DNA of 64,000 bases from CAXMST01 sp963712765 (GTDB lineage: Bacteria; Actinomycetota; Thermoleophilia; Solirubrobacterales; 70-9): positions 504,757-568,756 of the forward strand of contig CAVQIX010000004.1 of NCBI GenBank assembly GCA_963712765.1, given 5' to 3'. The notes under the pieces are model-generated. The model was not told where the DNA came from, searched no databases, and saw only the letters and a program-made list of their open reading frames with translations. Of the stretch, positions 27,936 through 41,453 are shown piece by piece (positions within the stretch are counted from its first letter, which is position 1; every line of letters begins with the position of its first letter). Both the position numbers and the translations under genes were made by a program.

Positions 27936-29093
27936 ATGGCGCAGCGAATCGCGGTCGGGCTCTCGGACACGGCGAACACGGCCGAGGCATTCGCAGAGGC
28001 GGCCGAGCTGGCGCGCTCCGGTCTCGGAGGAGGCGCCGATCTCTGCGTCGCTTTCGTCGGCGCCCACCACCTGCCCGAGCTCGACGTTGCGCTGGCCGAG
28101 ATCGGCGATCGAATCGACCCGGGCGCCCTGATCGGCTGCGGAGCGGCCGGCGTGATCGGCTCGCGCCGGGAGGTCGAGTCCGGCCCCGGCGCGGTCGTCT
28201 GGGCCGCCGAGCTGCCGGGCGCCTCGATCGAGACCTTCGAGATCGATGGGGGCCCCGGCACCGACCCGGATCTGCTCACCGGTCTCCCGGAGCCGGGATC
28301 GGCCACCGACGCCCTCCTACTGCTCTGCGATCCTGGCCGCTCGGCGCCGGACTCGGTTCTGAGCAGGTTCAACGAAGGGTGGCCCGGCACGCCGGTTCTC
28401 GGCGGGCTGGCCAGCGCCGCTGTCGACGGCAGCGCCGTCCTGCTCCGCAACGGCAACGCCACGGGGGCCGGAGCGGTCGGCTGCTCACTCAGCGGCGTCG
28501 ATCTGACCCCCTGCGTCTCCCAGGGGGCGACCCCCGTCGGCCCGGAGATGACGATCACCGAGGGAGGTGGCAACGTGATCCGCGAGCTCGCCTCCAAGCC
28601 CGCGCTCGAGCGCCTCGGAGAGGTCATCGGCGGGCTCGACTCCGAGCAGCGCGAGCAGGCTTCGGGCGGTCTGCTGCTCGGAATCGTGATTGACGAGAAC
28701 CAGCCCGAGCACGAACGCGGCGACTTCCTGGTCCGCCCGATCGCCGGCGCCGACCGCGATTCCGGCGCGATCGTGATCGGCGAGGACATCCGCGTCGGTC
28801 AGACCCTCCGCCTCCACGTTCGCGACGCGGCCTCCGCCGACGCCGATCTCCGGGAGGCGCTCTCGCTCCAGAGCGGGGCCCTTGGAGGGCGGGAGGCCGC
28901 CGGCGCGCTGATCTTCACCTGCAACGGCCGCGGCCGCGGGATGTTCGGCGTCTCCGACCACGACGCCGAGGCGGTCGACGACGCTCTCGACGCTCCGGCA
29001 GGCGGGTTCTTCTGCGCCGGTGAGATCGGCCCCGTCGGCGGTCGCAACTTCCTCCACGGGTTCACCGCAACCCTTGCCGTGTTCGCGGGCTGA
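27936..29093 (+). CDS. FIST N and FIST C domain protein
   Basis: The 385-residue protein has the FIST sensory layout: an N-terminal domain with DPGALIGCGAAGVIG (about residues 61-75) and a C-terminal domain with FTCNGRGRGMFG and FFCAGEIGPVGGRNFLHGFTATLAVF near the end. FIST domains are thought to bind small ligands such as amino acids and often accompany histidine kinases or diguanylate cyclases. Here it is a stand-alone soluble protein. It lies between prfB and nadC, each about 50 bp away. Its ligand is unknown. Confidence 0.85.
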   Translation: MAQRIAVGLSDTANTAEAFAEAAELARSGLGGGADLCVAFVGAHHLPELDVALAEIGDRIDPGALIGCGAAGVIGSRREVESGPGAVVWAAELPGASIETFEIDGGPGTDPDLLTGLPEPGSATDALLLLCDPGRSAPDSVLSRFNEGWPGTPVLGGLASAAVDGSAVLLRNGNATGAGAVGCSLSGVDLTPCVSQGATPVGPEMTITEGGGNVIRELASKPALERLGEVIGGLDSEQREQASGGLLLGIVIDENQPEHERGDFLVRPIAGADRDSGAIVIGEDIRVGQTLRLHVRDAASADADLREALSLQSGALGGREAAGALIFTCNGRGRGMFGVSDHDAEAVDDALDAPAGGFFCAGEIGPVGGRNFLHGFTATLAVFAG

Positions 29094-29144
29094 GGGGTCC
29101 GCTCGGGCGCTCTGAGCCACCGCCGGAGCGAATACCCTGCTTCC

Positions 29145-29996
29145 ATGAGCGATCCGAACGAGCTCGGAGCACTCGTCGCCCGAGCGCTGGCCGAGGATCT
29201 CGGCGACGGCGACCTCACCGCGGAGGCGACGGTTCCGGCCGTGGCTCGCGCACGGGCTCGCATCCTCCAGAAAGAGCCGGGCGTCGTCTTCGGCTTCGAG
29301 GCGGCTCGCGAGGTCTTCCGCCAGACCGGGGCAGGAGATCTGGAGATGTTGATGATCGAGGGTCAATGGCGTAACGCCGTTCCCGCGGAGGTTGCGTTCG
29401 TCAGTGGCCCGGCGCGGGCGCTACTCGGGGCCGAGCGAGTGGCCCTGAACCTGCTCGGCCACCTGAGCGGGGTTGCCACGCTGACGGCCCGCTTTGTCGA
29501 GGCCGCCCGCGCCGGCTCACCCTCCGTCTCGATTCTCGACACCCGCAAGACGACCCCCGGCCTTCGCGCCATGGAGAAGGCGGCAGTCAGGGCGGGCGGT
29601 GGTCGCAACCATCGCATGGGTCTCTATGACGCGATCCTGATCAAGGAGAACCACATCGCCCTCGGTGGCGGGCTCGGCCCGGCGGTGGCCGCGGCCCGCG
29701 AGGCCCAGCCGGAGCTACCGATCGAGGTCGAGTGCCGCGACCTCGCCGAGGTCGATGCGGCGCTGGAGGCCGGGGCGGACAGACTCCTGCTCGACAACAT
29801 GGACTCAGCCGCCCTGAGGGTCGCTGTCTCGGCCCGAGACGGCGGCGGGTCTGCCGCGAAGCTCGAGGCCTCCGGCGGGGTCAGCCTCGAGACTGTCGCT
29901 GAGATCGCCGCCACGGGCGTCGACCTGATCTCGATCGGGGCCGTGACGCATTCTGCCCCGGCGCTCGACCTGTCGATGCTCCTGGAGCCGGCGTGA
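29145..29996 (+). CDS. nadC: nicotinate-nucleotide diphosphorylase (carboxylating), quinolinate phosphoribosyltransferase
   Basis: The 283-residue enzyme forms nicotinate mononucleotide from quinolinate and PRPP in NAD synthesis. Visible are EDLGDGDLTAEATVP at the start, LNLLGHLSGVATLT, DTRKTTPGLRAMEKAAVRAGGG with the substrate-binding basic residues, HRMGLYDAILIKENH, and ASGGVSLETV with DLISIGAVTHSAPALD near the end. nadA is about 10 kb downstream at 40384; nadB is not in the window. Its stop overlaps the start of the following protein kinase (GTGA). Confidence 0.95.
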   Translation: MSDPNELGALVARALAEDLGDGDLTAEATVPAVARARARILQKEPGVVFGFEAAREVFRQTGAGDLEMLMIEGQWRNAVPAEVAFVSGPARALLGAERVALNLLGHLSGVATLTARFVEAARAGSPSVSILDTRKTTPGLRAMEKAAVRAGGGRNHRMGLYDAILIKENHIALGGGLGPAVAAAREAQPELPIEVECRDLAEVDAALEAGADRLLLDNMDSAALRVAVSARDGGGSAAKLEASGGVSLETVAEIAATGVDLISIGAVTHSAPALDLSMLLEPA

Positions 29997-31933
29997 GCCA
30001 GGGCGACCTCGGTCCGGGCTCCGAGTTCGCCGGCCATCGGATCGACGCCGAGCTCGGCCGCGGCGGTATGGGCGTGGTCTACCTCGCCCGCCATCTCGCC
30101 CTGGATCGGCTGCGAGCGCTCAAGGTCCTCGCCCCCGAGCTCTCAGCCGACCGCACCTTCGCCGAGCGGTTCCGGCGCGAATCCAGGCTCGCCGCCGCGA
30201 TCGAACATCCGAACGTGGTCACGATCCACCACGCCGGCGAGGAGCGGGGCCGCCTGTATCTGGCGATGAGCTACATCGAGGGCACCGATCTGCACCGGGT
30301 CATCGAAGCTGGGCCGGTCGATCCGGCACGGGTCGGGGCGATGGTGGGCGGGGTGGGTGACGCGCTCGACGCAGCTCACGCGCACGGGCTGATCCATCGC
30401 GACGTCAAGCCGGCCAACATCCTGATCGGCGAGCGGCCCGGCGAGGGCGAGGTAGCGTTCCTGACCGACTTCGGGATCAGCAAGCTCGCCGTCGCAACCG
30501 ATGCCGAGGCTGCGACGGAGGCCGCCCTGACGAGCACCGGCGCCGTGCTCGGAACGACCGACTACATCAGCCCCGAGCAGATCGAGGGCAAGCAGCTGAC
30601 CGGAGCCGCCGACACCTACGCCCTGGCCTGTGTCGCCTTCCACGCGCTCACCGGCGAGCCACCCTTCCGGCGCGAGACCCAGATCGCGACGATGATGGCC
30701 CACGCCCGGGCCGAGCGGCCCTCCGCGTCCGGGCTGCGTGGCGATCTGCCGCCGGAGGTCGATCGCGTCCTCGCCGAGGGGATGGCTATCGACCCGGCTG
30801 ATCGGCCCGCGACAGCCGCCGCGTTCGTTGCTCGGATGGCCGACGCCATCGGGGGCGTGGTCCCCGCCGACTTCCGCGCTCAGCCGACCGGGGCGCCGGC
30901 GACGGGCGCCGGAGCGCCTGCCGACCGTGCTTGGAGTCGCGGCCGTCTGGCTCTGGCGGGGCTCCTGGCGTTGGTGGCCGCCGCTGCTGTTGCGGCGTTA
31001 GTACTCGGCGGAGACGACGGGCCGACAGCGTCGACCACCGGCGGTGCACCCGGCCCGGCCCCGGTTCAGCTCGAGCGGGTCAAGGCCGTGGCGACGATCC
31101 CGACCGGCGCGGCGACGCTCGGAGTCTCGGCCGGGAAGCTCGAGGTCTGGGCGGCGAGCCGCGACGACGGACGAATCTCGGGAATCGCGCCCGATTCCGA
31201 GGGGATCGCGATCGGACCGCTCCCACTCGCCGGCGCCTCGGCCATCGCAACCGGACACGATGCGATCTGGGTGGTGGCCGACGGGCTGCTGGTTCGCCTC
31301 GACCCCGCGGAGGGCGGCAGCCGGCTGACGGTGCCGGGTATCACGGACGCCGTCGATGTCGCGACCGACGATGCGTGGGTCTGGGTGACGCAGGCGGCCG
31401 CGCCGGGCGCTGCAGCGGGCGAACTCGTGCGGGTGGATCCCAGTACCAACTCGCGCTCAGGCGATGCGCCTGTCGGCGCCGATCCCCGGGCGGTCGCGAC
31501 GGGCGCGGGCTCGGTCTGGGTCGCCAATGCCGAAGCGGCCACCGTGACGCGGGTCGATCCCGGTGACGTCACGCCCGTCGGGCGGCCGATCCCCGCCGGG
31601 TCCCGGCCGACCAACATCGCGGTTGGTGCGGGCTCGGTCTGGGTCACCGATGTCACCAACTCGGAGCTGCTGCGGATCGATCCCAGCTCCGATGCCGTCG
31701 TGGGGGACCCGATCGGGACCGGCTCACGTCCGCGCGGCGTCGCCGTCGGCTTCGGCTCGGTCTGGGTCGCGAACGGCGAGGACAACACCGTCTGGGAGTT
31801 CGACCCCCGCAGCGGTGAGCAGGTCGGTCAGATCCACAAGGTCGGCAGGGAGCCGGCCGACATCGACACTGGCTTCAGCGCGGTCTGGACCGCCAACGAC
31901 GCAGGCGGCAGCATCAGCCGCATCGACCCCTAA
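29993..31933 (+). CDS. transmembrane serine/threonine protein kinase with extracytoplasmic beta-propeller
   Basis: The 646-residue protein is a PknD-like receptor kinase. The kinase domain (about 13-285) has GRGGMGVVY (22-30), the ATP lysine K44, HRDVKPANIL (D137) and DFGISK (D159). It is complete and probably active. A proline/alanine linker and one transmembrane helix (about 313-336) follow. The outside part holds at least six short propeller repeats of the form GAGSVWVANAEAATVTRVDP. It should phosphorylate Ser/Thr of cytosolic partners in response to something bound outside. Start GTG 29993 overlaps the nadC stop. A convergent FHA-HTH gene lies 31 bp past its end; FHA domains bind phosphothreonine. 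Confidence 0.92.
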   Translation: MSQGDLGPGSEFAGHRIDAELGRGGMGVVYLARHLALDRLRALKVLAPELSADRTFAERFRRESRLAAAIEHPNVVTIHHAGEERGRLYLAMSYIEGTDLHRVIEAGPVDPARVGAMVGGVGDALDAAHAHGLIHRDVKPANILIGERPGEGEVAFLTDFGISKLAVATDAEAATEAALTSTGAVLGTTDYISPEQIEGKQLTGAADTYALACVAFHALTGEPPFRRETQIATMMAHARAERPSASGLRGDLPPEVDRVLAEGMAIDPADRPATAAAFVARMADAIGGVVPADFRAQPTGAPATGAGAPADRAWSRGRLALAGLLALVAAAAVAALVLGGDDGPTASTTGGAPGPAPVQLERVKAVATIPTGAATLGVSAGKLEVWAASRDDGRISGIAPDSEGIAIGPLPLAGASAIATGHDAIWVVADGLLVRLDPAEGGSRLTVPGITDAVDVATDDAWVWVTQAAAPGAAAGELVRVDPSTNSRSGDAPVGADPRAVATGAGSVWVANAEAATVTRVDPGDVTPVGRPIPAGSRPTNIAVGAGSVWVTDVTNSELLRIDPSSDAVVGDPIGTGSRPRGVAVGFGSVWVANGEDNTVWEFDPRSGEQVGQIHKVGREPADIDTGFSAVWTANDAGGSISRIDP

Positions 31934-31964
31934 GGGTCCCCGGGAGTCCATTCGGGCCGCCTGA

Positions 31965-32648
31965 TCAGAGGTCGCTGGGGCGGACGGCCCCGGCGGCGAG
32001 CGCCTCCTCGGCGAGCTTGACCCGCTTCTGGTTCTGCGGCAGGTCGCCGACCCCGAACTTCTCGAACAGCACGCGCATGTGGCCCTTGACGGCGTCGACC
32101 GAGAGGAACAGCCGCTCACCGATCTCCCTGTTGGTCGCGGGCGTGGCGAAGGACTCGCCGCCGCCGAACGGACGGCAGAGCTCGACCAGCACCTTGCGCT
32201 GGGTCTCGGTCAGCTCTCGGGCCGAAGTCGCGCCGCCGGACATCCGCGTCGGCTCGGGCCGCTCCGACCCCTCCGACCGGGGCTGGCGGAACAGGAGTCC
32301 CGTGCCGCCGATCGTGATCAGATCCCGGTCGCCCAGCCGTCGCCGCGAGCTTACCCGCTCCCCCTCCACGAAGGTCCCATTGGTCGAGAGCCCGTCGTCG
32401 GCGATCACCCAGGAATCCCCGACCCTAACGAGCTCGGCGTGGACCCGCGAGACGTCGGGATCACCCTCGAGGTCGATGTCGACCGCCTCGCCACGGCCGA
32501 TCGTGAGGCGGTCGGCATCGAGGGCGAGCAGGCGCTGCTCGCCGTCGGTGTGTCGCCAGACCAGGAACGGCGTCCCCGCGCCCTCGGCCTCGATCTGGGC
32601 CTTGAGCTCGACCGCCGACTGCGCTGCCGTGGGGTTCGGGTGAGCCAT
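31965..32648 (-). CDS. FHA domain protein with C-terminal helix-turn-helix
   Basis: From ATG 32648 the protein is 227 residues. The FHA domain (about 28-120) keeps the phosphothreonine-binding residues: R52 in TIGRG, S67/R68/H70 in SRVH, and N90-G91-T92. A short linker leads to a winged or LuxR-like HTH (about 140-215) containing TNREIGERLFLSVDAVKGHMRVLFEKFG. It probably binds a phosphorylated partner and DNA. It faces the kinase gene tail to tail. Regulation of transcription by Thr phosphorylation is a reasonable inference. Confidence 0.88.
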   Translation of the reverse strand: MAHPNPTAAQSAVELKAQIEAEGAGTPFLVWRHTDGEQRLLALDADRLTIGRGEAVDIDLEGDPDVSRVHAELVRVGDSWVIADDGLSTNGTFVEGERVSSRRRLGDRDLITIGGTGLLFRQPRSEGSERPEPTRMSGGATSARELTETQRKVLVELCRPFGGGESFATPATNREIGERLFLSVDAVKGHMRVLFEKFGVGDLPQNQKRVKLAEEALAAGAVRPSDL

Positions 32649-32670
32649 GACGGCGAGGGTAGACGCGACC

Positions 32671-33513
32671 TCAGTCGCTCGTCTCGGGCTCATCCAGGAG
32701 TCCGTAGTCGCGGACCGCTCGCTGTTCTCGGACGACCGCCTCGCGAGGGCTGCGCATCGCGAGGAGAACCCGCGCCCTCTCGATCCGTTCGAGTTGCTCG
32801 CGCAGGAACTCCGCGGACTCGAGGTGCTCCATGGCGAGTCGCAAGGAGGGGGAGGTCTCGAGGCGGGCCGCCGTCGCGAGCGCGGCCAGTCCGTGCCATC
32901 CGGGCACCATGACGAGCGCCGCTCCCTCTCCGGCCTCGGCCGAGAAGTCCTCTATCGCGGTCAGCACACCGTTGCGGGGGCCGCCCTCGCGGGTCGCGTT
33001 CCAATTTGAGGCGTTTACCCCCGGCGCACCGAGCCTGGCCCTGCCTGGCAGGACCCCTGCGCGGGCCGCATCATGTCTGGCTTCCTTCGGGAGCGACCCG
33101 GGGTCGTAGTACATGTCGCGCCGCCCGTAGGGCCATCCGACATCGTGGGCGATCACCAGCGGCATCGGCGCCCGATCGGCCCGGGCCCGCCCCGCGAGGA
33201 GACCGAGCTCGGCATGGACGGTGTGCCAGTTGTGGTCGCCGTCGATAAGGGCCGCGTCGAGTTCCCCGAGCCGGCCGAGCACGTTCACGCTTCGGTCGCG
33301 ATGAAAACGGAAGCGCCCGCTGTGCTCGAGCTCCCAGCGACCGGCGTCGAAGCGGGGCTCGGGGTCGATCGCTTCGACCACGCCCCCGACCCGAGCGGCC
33401 CGTTCGAGCAGGAGGCGGGTGGTCCGGCCCTGCTCGGAGCCGACCTCGACCACCCGCCGGGCATCGGCTGCGTCCAGCAGCGGCGCGATCGCGTGCTCCC
33501 AGAACGGCCACAT
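32671..33513 (-). CDS. class I methyltransferase-fold protein (CmcI/TylF-like)
   Basis: The 280-residue protein has RRVVEVGSEQGRTTRLLLERAA (SAM-binding motif I, about residues 19-40), VEAIDPEPRFD and a metal-site-like DAALIDGDHNWHTVHAEL (about 92-109), then VIAHDVGWPYGRRD. This arrangement is typical of cephalosporin-hydroxylase/TylF-type O-methyltransferases and Methyltransf_24 proteins. The substrate is probably a sugar or secondary metabolite. Its start overlaps the stop of the upstream glycosyltransferase by one base (TGATG), so the two are coupled and likely build or modify one glycan. Confidence 0.8.
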   Translation of the reverse strand: MWPFWEHAIAPLLDAADARRVVEVGSEQGRTTRLLLERAARVGGVVEAIDPEPRFDAGRWELEHSGRFRFHRDRSVNVLGRLGELDAALIDGDHNWHTVHAELGLLAGRARADRAPMPLVIAHDVGWPYGRRDMYYDPGSLPKEARHDAARAGVLPGRARLGAPGVNASNWNATREGGPRNGVLTAIEDFSAEAGEGAALVMVPGWHGLAALATAARLETSPSLRLAMEHLESAEFLREQLERIERARVLLAMRSPREAVVREQRAVRDYGLLDEPETSD

Positions 33514-34739
33514 CAGGCCGATCCGTTCCCATTTGCAACGCCCTCGTAGAAGTCAGCCATGCGCGGGAAGGTGACCTCAAGCGCATATCGCCCATGCACG
33601 GCCTCCATTCCAGCTCGCCCGACGGTCTCCCGGTGTCGACTCGGATCCTCGAGCACCTCGAGGGCCTTCTCGGCGAATCCCACATGGTCGAAGAAGTCGA
33701 TCAGGTAGCCGGTCTCCCCGTCGCTGATCACCTCGCGCACCGGCTCGGTGTCGGAGCCGAGCATCGTGGCGCCGCACGCCATCGCGTTGAGGCAGGACCA
33801 ACTGAGCACGAACGGCACGGTCAGATAGAAGTGCAGGTCGCTGAGGCTGAGCAGCTTCGAGAGTTGCTGCGGAGCGACGTTGCCGACGAAGTGGATCCGG
33901 TCCAGGTCGTAGTCGTCCTGGCTGAGCACGTGATCCTTGAAGCTCTTGCCGCCGGTGTGGCGGAGATCGCCGCCGTAGGCGACCCGGTCGGAGCCGACGA
34001 CGACGAATCGGACATCGTCGCGGGCGTCGCAGATCCGCTTCACCGCCTTCATGAAGACGTCGAAGCCCCGCATCATCTCGAGCCCCCGCGAAACGTAGGT
34101 GACCAGGCGCTCACCCTCGGCGAGCTGGAGGTTCCCGATGCGGCGATCGGGCACCTCCCGGGGCCGCCAGATATCTGTGTCGATCCCGTCATGGATCACC
34201 CGCAGCTTGCCCCGATAGGCCTCCGGCATCAGCTCGTGCTGGTAGTCGGTCGGGTTGTATCCGGCATCGCAGTACTCGAGGTCGAGCAGAATCATCGCGT
34301 TGCGAGCCGGGCTGCGGAGGCGGTCGATCTCGCTGACCGGGATCTCCGGCCGGAAGTCGAGATCGGAGTCGCGCGGGCGGTAGAAGTACTCGAAATAGTT
34401 GATCACCTTCGCATCCGGGTACAGCTCCCGCAGGAAGAGAGTTGAGCCCCAGCCGGAGTGGCCGACGATCAGGTCCGGCTTGACTGCGGCGGATACGGGC
34501 TTCAGCGCCTCGTAGACGCCGGCGGCGTGCCAGACTCCGTTCTCGAAAGTCCGGGCGAGGTAGTGGGTCTTCTCGGTCGCGGCCCCTCGCGGTCGGTACT
34601 GGATGTTGTTCACCCCGCCGGCGGTACCGGGCGGCTTCTCGCTGACGAAGGTTGCCGTCCAGTCTCTCTCTTCGACCCCACGGGCGCCGATGTGGCCGAA
34701 CTGGGCCGGGAAGTTCTTGTGGACGAAGAGGACGTGCAC
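33513..34739 (-). CDS. glycosyltransferase, GT4-like
   Basis: From GTG 34739 the protein is 408 residues and begins VHVLFVHKNFPAQFGH, the first strand of a GT-B fold. Later elements are GHSGWGSTLFLRELYP, NYFEYFYRPRDSD, VIHDGIDTDIWRP, GLEMMRGFDVFMKAVKRI and MACGATMLGSDTEPVREVI, the conserved nucleotide-sugar-binding region of GT4 enzymes. It transfers a sugar from an activated donor to an unknown acceptor at the membrane face. Coupled to the downstream methyltransferase and divergent from the giant RTX gene by about 120 bp; whether it glycosylates that protein is untested. Confidence 0.86.
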   Translation of the reverse strand: MHVLFVHKNFPAQFGHIGARGVEERDWTATFVSEKPPGTAGGVNNIQYRPRGAATEKTHYLARTFENGVWHAAGVYEALKPVSAAVKPDLIVGHSGWGSTLFLRELYPDAKVINYFEYFYRPRDSDLDFRPEIPVSEIDRLRSPARNAMILLDLEYCDAGYNPTDYQHELMPEAYRGKLRVIHDGIDTDIWRPREVPDRRIGNLQLAEGERLVTYVSRGLEMMRGFDVFMKAVKRICDARDDVRFVVVGSDRVAYGGDLRHTGGKSFKDHVLSQDDYDLDRIHFVGNVAPQQLSKLLSLSDLHFYLTVPFVLSWSCLNAMACGATMLGSDTEPVREVISDGETGYLIDFFDHVGFAEKALEVLEDPSRHRETVGRAGMEAVHGRYALEVTFPRMADFYEGVANGNGSA

Positions 34740-34858
34740 AGGGCTGATCCTATGGCGGCCCGACGAAGATGAGCGCGAGAGCATCGGGTTGGGTAGGCTG
34801 GTGTGGCGGTGGGGTTCGAAGGAGTGACAGAGTTCGTCGGCGGTTCGCGAGGTGCGTC

Positions 34859-39403
<4,545 letters not shown>

Positions 39404-39410
39404 CCGGGGC

Positions 39411-40268
39411 CTACTTCAGCAGCCGCGACAGCCGCCGATCGGCGAAGCGCTTGCCGCCGTTCTGCTCGGCCGGGCAATAGCAGGTGATGTGCTCGGAGTA
39501 GTGGATCGCGGCGATCTCATCGCCGCAGCGCGGGCAGGCTTCACCCTCGCGGCGGTGGACCTGCAGGGGCATCGGCATCTTGTCGGGGATCGACTCGCCG
39601 ATGACCTCCTCGTAGTGGTCGATCGCCGAATCGAGCACGGAGAGGGCTGCGTGCAGGCGGGTGACCTGGCCGGGGTCGAGCTCGGAGCCCTTCTTGAACG
39701 GTGAGAGCCTCGCCTCCCAGAGCACCTCGTCCACCCAGGAGCGACCGATGCCGGAGATCGTGCGCTGGTCACGCAGCATCGGGTGCAGGTGGCGGGGCTG
39801 ATCGAGCGCCTCGGCCAGGACCCTCTCGCCCGGCGCCGGCCATGCCGCCGGGCCGAGCGTCGCGACCATCTCCTCCTCGTCGATCTGCTCCGGCTCCATC
39901 AGCTTCACCCAAGCGCGCTGCTTGGTCCCGAACTCGCGCAGCCGCAGCTCGCGCTCACCATCGATCCGGATCAGGATCCGGGAGCGCTTGTCGCGCAGGG
40001 ACGCCCGCTTGTCGAAGAGCTGCAGCCGGCCCGCCGACATCATGTGGACCAGCAGAGAGAGCCGCTCGGCGCCCTTGTCGAACTCGACGATCGGCATCTT
40101 TGCGATCCGTCGCACCCCGGTCACCTTCGCCCCCGTGATCGCCTCCAGCGGCGGCTTGACGCTCTTCAGCGCCACCATTCCCGGCGCCATCGTCGACTCC
40201 ACGACCGCTCCTCGCAGAGCCTCGTCCAGTCGCCTGGCGGTGATCTCGACCTCGGGCAGTTCCGGCAT
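39411..40268 (-). CDS. mutM: Fpg/Nei family DNA glycosylase-AP lyase
   Basis: The 285-residue protein starts MPELPEVE, giving the catalytic Pro2 and Glu3 of Fpg. The H2TH region (about 150-220; ISGIGRSWVDEVLWEARLSPF) is present. The C-terminal zinc finger is altered: C245-x2-C248-x14-C263-x-C265, with Glu at 268 where the fourth cysteine (CPxCQ) normally stands. C263 may substitute as ligand. It removes oxidised purines such as 8-oxoguanine. Whether it is Fpg proper or a Nei-like paralogue with different base preference cannot be settled by eye. It converges with the RTX gene and diverges from nadA. Confidence 0.88.
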   Translation of the reverse strand: MPELPEVEITARRLDEALRGAVVESTMAPGMVALKSVKPPLEAITGAKVTGVRRIAKMPIVEFDKGAERLSLLVHMMSAGRLQLFDKRASLRDKRSRILIRIDGERELRLREFGTKQRAWVKLMEPEQIDEEEMVATLGPAAWPAPGERVLAEALDQPRHLHPMLRDQRTISGIGRSWVDEVLWEARLSPFKKGSELDPGQVTRLHAALSVLDSAIDHYEEVIGESIPDKMPMPLQVHRREGEACPRCGDEIAAIHYSEHITCYCPAEQNGGKRFADRRLSRLLK

Positions 40269-40299
40269 CGCAGCTGAGAGTAGTCACCGGAGAGCGCTA

Positions 40300-40343
40300 A
40301 ACTGCAAACCAGTTCATTCGCCCGTCCGAGTTCGGCTGGCGAA
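40300..40343. promoter_or_regulatory. two inverted repeats in the mutM/nadA divergent spacer
   Basis: AACTG-CAAAC-CAGTT (40300-40314) and TTCGCC-N15-GGCGAA (40317-40343) lie side by side in the 115-bp gap upstream of nadA. Either could be an operator for a regulator of NAD synthesis or of repair; I do not recognise a known motif. Confidence 0.35.
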
Positions 40344-40383
40344 CATACGAAGTCGACTCTCCCGTCACCATCGGGAGGGGGAA

Positions 40384-41427
40384 ATGGAGCTAGTCATGCA
40401 GGAGCTCCCGACAATCCAGGCGCCTCCGGTATCCGGCCTCTCAGCAGCCGAGATTGCCGAGCTCAGCGAGGAGACGAAGGCGCTCGCCGCCGACCGTGAC
40501 GCGGTCATCCTCGCTCACAATTACCAGTTCCCCGAGCTGCAGGACATCGCCGACTACGTCGGCGACTCGCTCGGGCTCTCCCGTGCCGCCGCCTCCTCGG
40601 ATGCATCGGTGATCGCCTTCTGCGGAGTGCACTTCATGGCCGAGACCGCATCGGTGCTCTCGCCCGAGAAGAAGGTGCTGATCCCCGACACCGACGCCGG
40701 CTGCTCGCTCTCCGACTCGATCACCGCCGATCAGCTCCGCACCTGGAAGTCGGAGCACCCCGGCGCGCTGGTGGTCATGTACGTCAACACCTCGGCCGAG
40801 GTCAAGGCCGAGACCGACTACTGCTGCACCTCCTCCAACGCGGTTCAGGTCGTCGAGCACATCTGGTCGGAGCACGGCGCCGATCAGGAGATCCTCTTCG
40901 GCCCCGATATGTGGCTCGGGGCCTTCGTCGAGCGCGAGGCCGGACTGCACGAGGATCCCGAGCGCCGCGCCCACTTCCATATCTGGGATGGCGAGTGCCA
41001 CGTACATGCCGGAATCCGGCCCGACGACATCAACGAGATGCGGGTGGAGCACCCCAAGGCCGAGTTCCTGATCCACCCTGAGTGCGGTTGCTCCACCCAG
41101 GCGATGGAGTTCGTCGCTTCCGGCGACGTCGCCTCCGAGGACGTGCACATGCTCTCGACCTCGGGGATGCTGAGGCAGGTCGAGGCCAACCCGACCGGCG
41201 AGTTCATCGTCGCGACCGAGACCGGAATGCTCTATCCGCTGCAGGAGGCGGCGCCCGAGGCTGAGCTGATCCCCGCCAACCGGATGGCGTTCTGCAGGTA
41301 CATGAAGATGATCACCCTGCCGAAGCTGCGCGACTGCCTCCGTGACCTCAGTCCCGAGGTGAAGGTCGATCCGACGATCGCCGAGCGGGCGAGGATCCCG
41401 ATCGAGCGCATGGTCGCGATCGGCTAG
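40384..41427 (+). CDS. nadA: quinolinate synthase
   Basis: The 347-residue enzyme condenses iminoaspartate with dihydroxyacetone phosphate to quinolinate using a [4Fe-4S] cluster. Cysteines at C80 (FCGVHFMAET), C147/C148 (DYCCTSSNAV) and C234 (HPECGCS) match the three cluster ligands. AHNYQFPELQDIADYVGDSL at the start and NRMAFCRYMKMITL near the end are typical. The ATG at 40384 is fixed by an unusually strong GGGAGGGGG just upstream. nadC lies at 29145; nadB is absent here. Confidence 0.96.
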   Translation: MELVMQELPTIQAPPVSGLSAAEIAELSEETKALAADRDAVILAHNYQFPELQDIADYVGDSLGLSRAAASSDASVIAFCGVHFMAETASVLSPEKKVLIPDTDAGCSLSDSITADQLRTWKSEHPGALVVMYVNTSAEVKAETDYCCTSSNAVQVVEHIWSEHGADQEILFGPDMWLGAFVEREAGLHEDPERRAHFHIWDGECHVHAGIRPDDINEMRVEHPKAEFLIHPECGCSTQAMEFVASGDVASEDVHMLSTSGMLRQVEANPTGEFIVATETGMLYPLQEAAPEAELIPANRMAFCRYMKMITLPKLRDCLRDLSPEVKVDPTIAERARIPIERMVAIG

Positions 41428-41453
41428 GGACCGGCGCGCGGATCGGCTCACAG

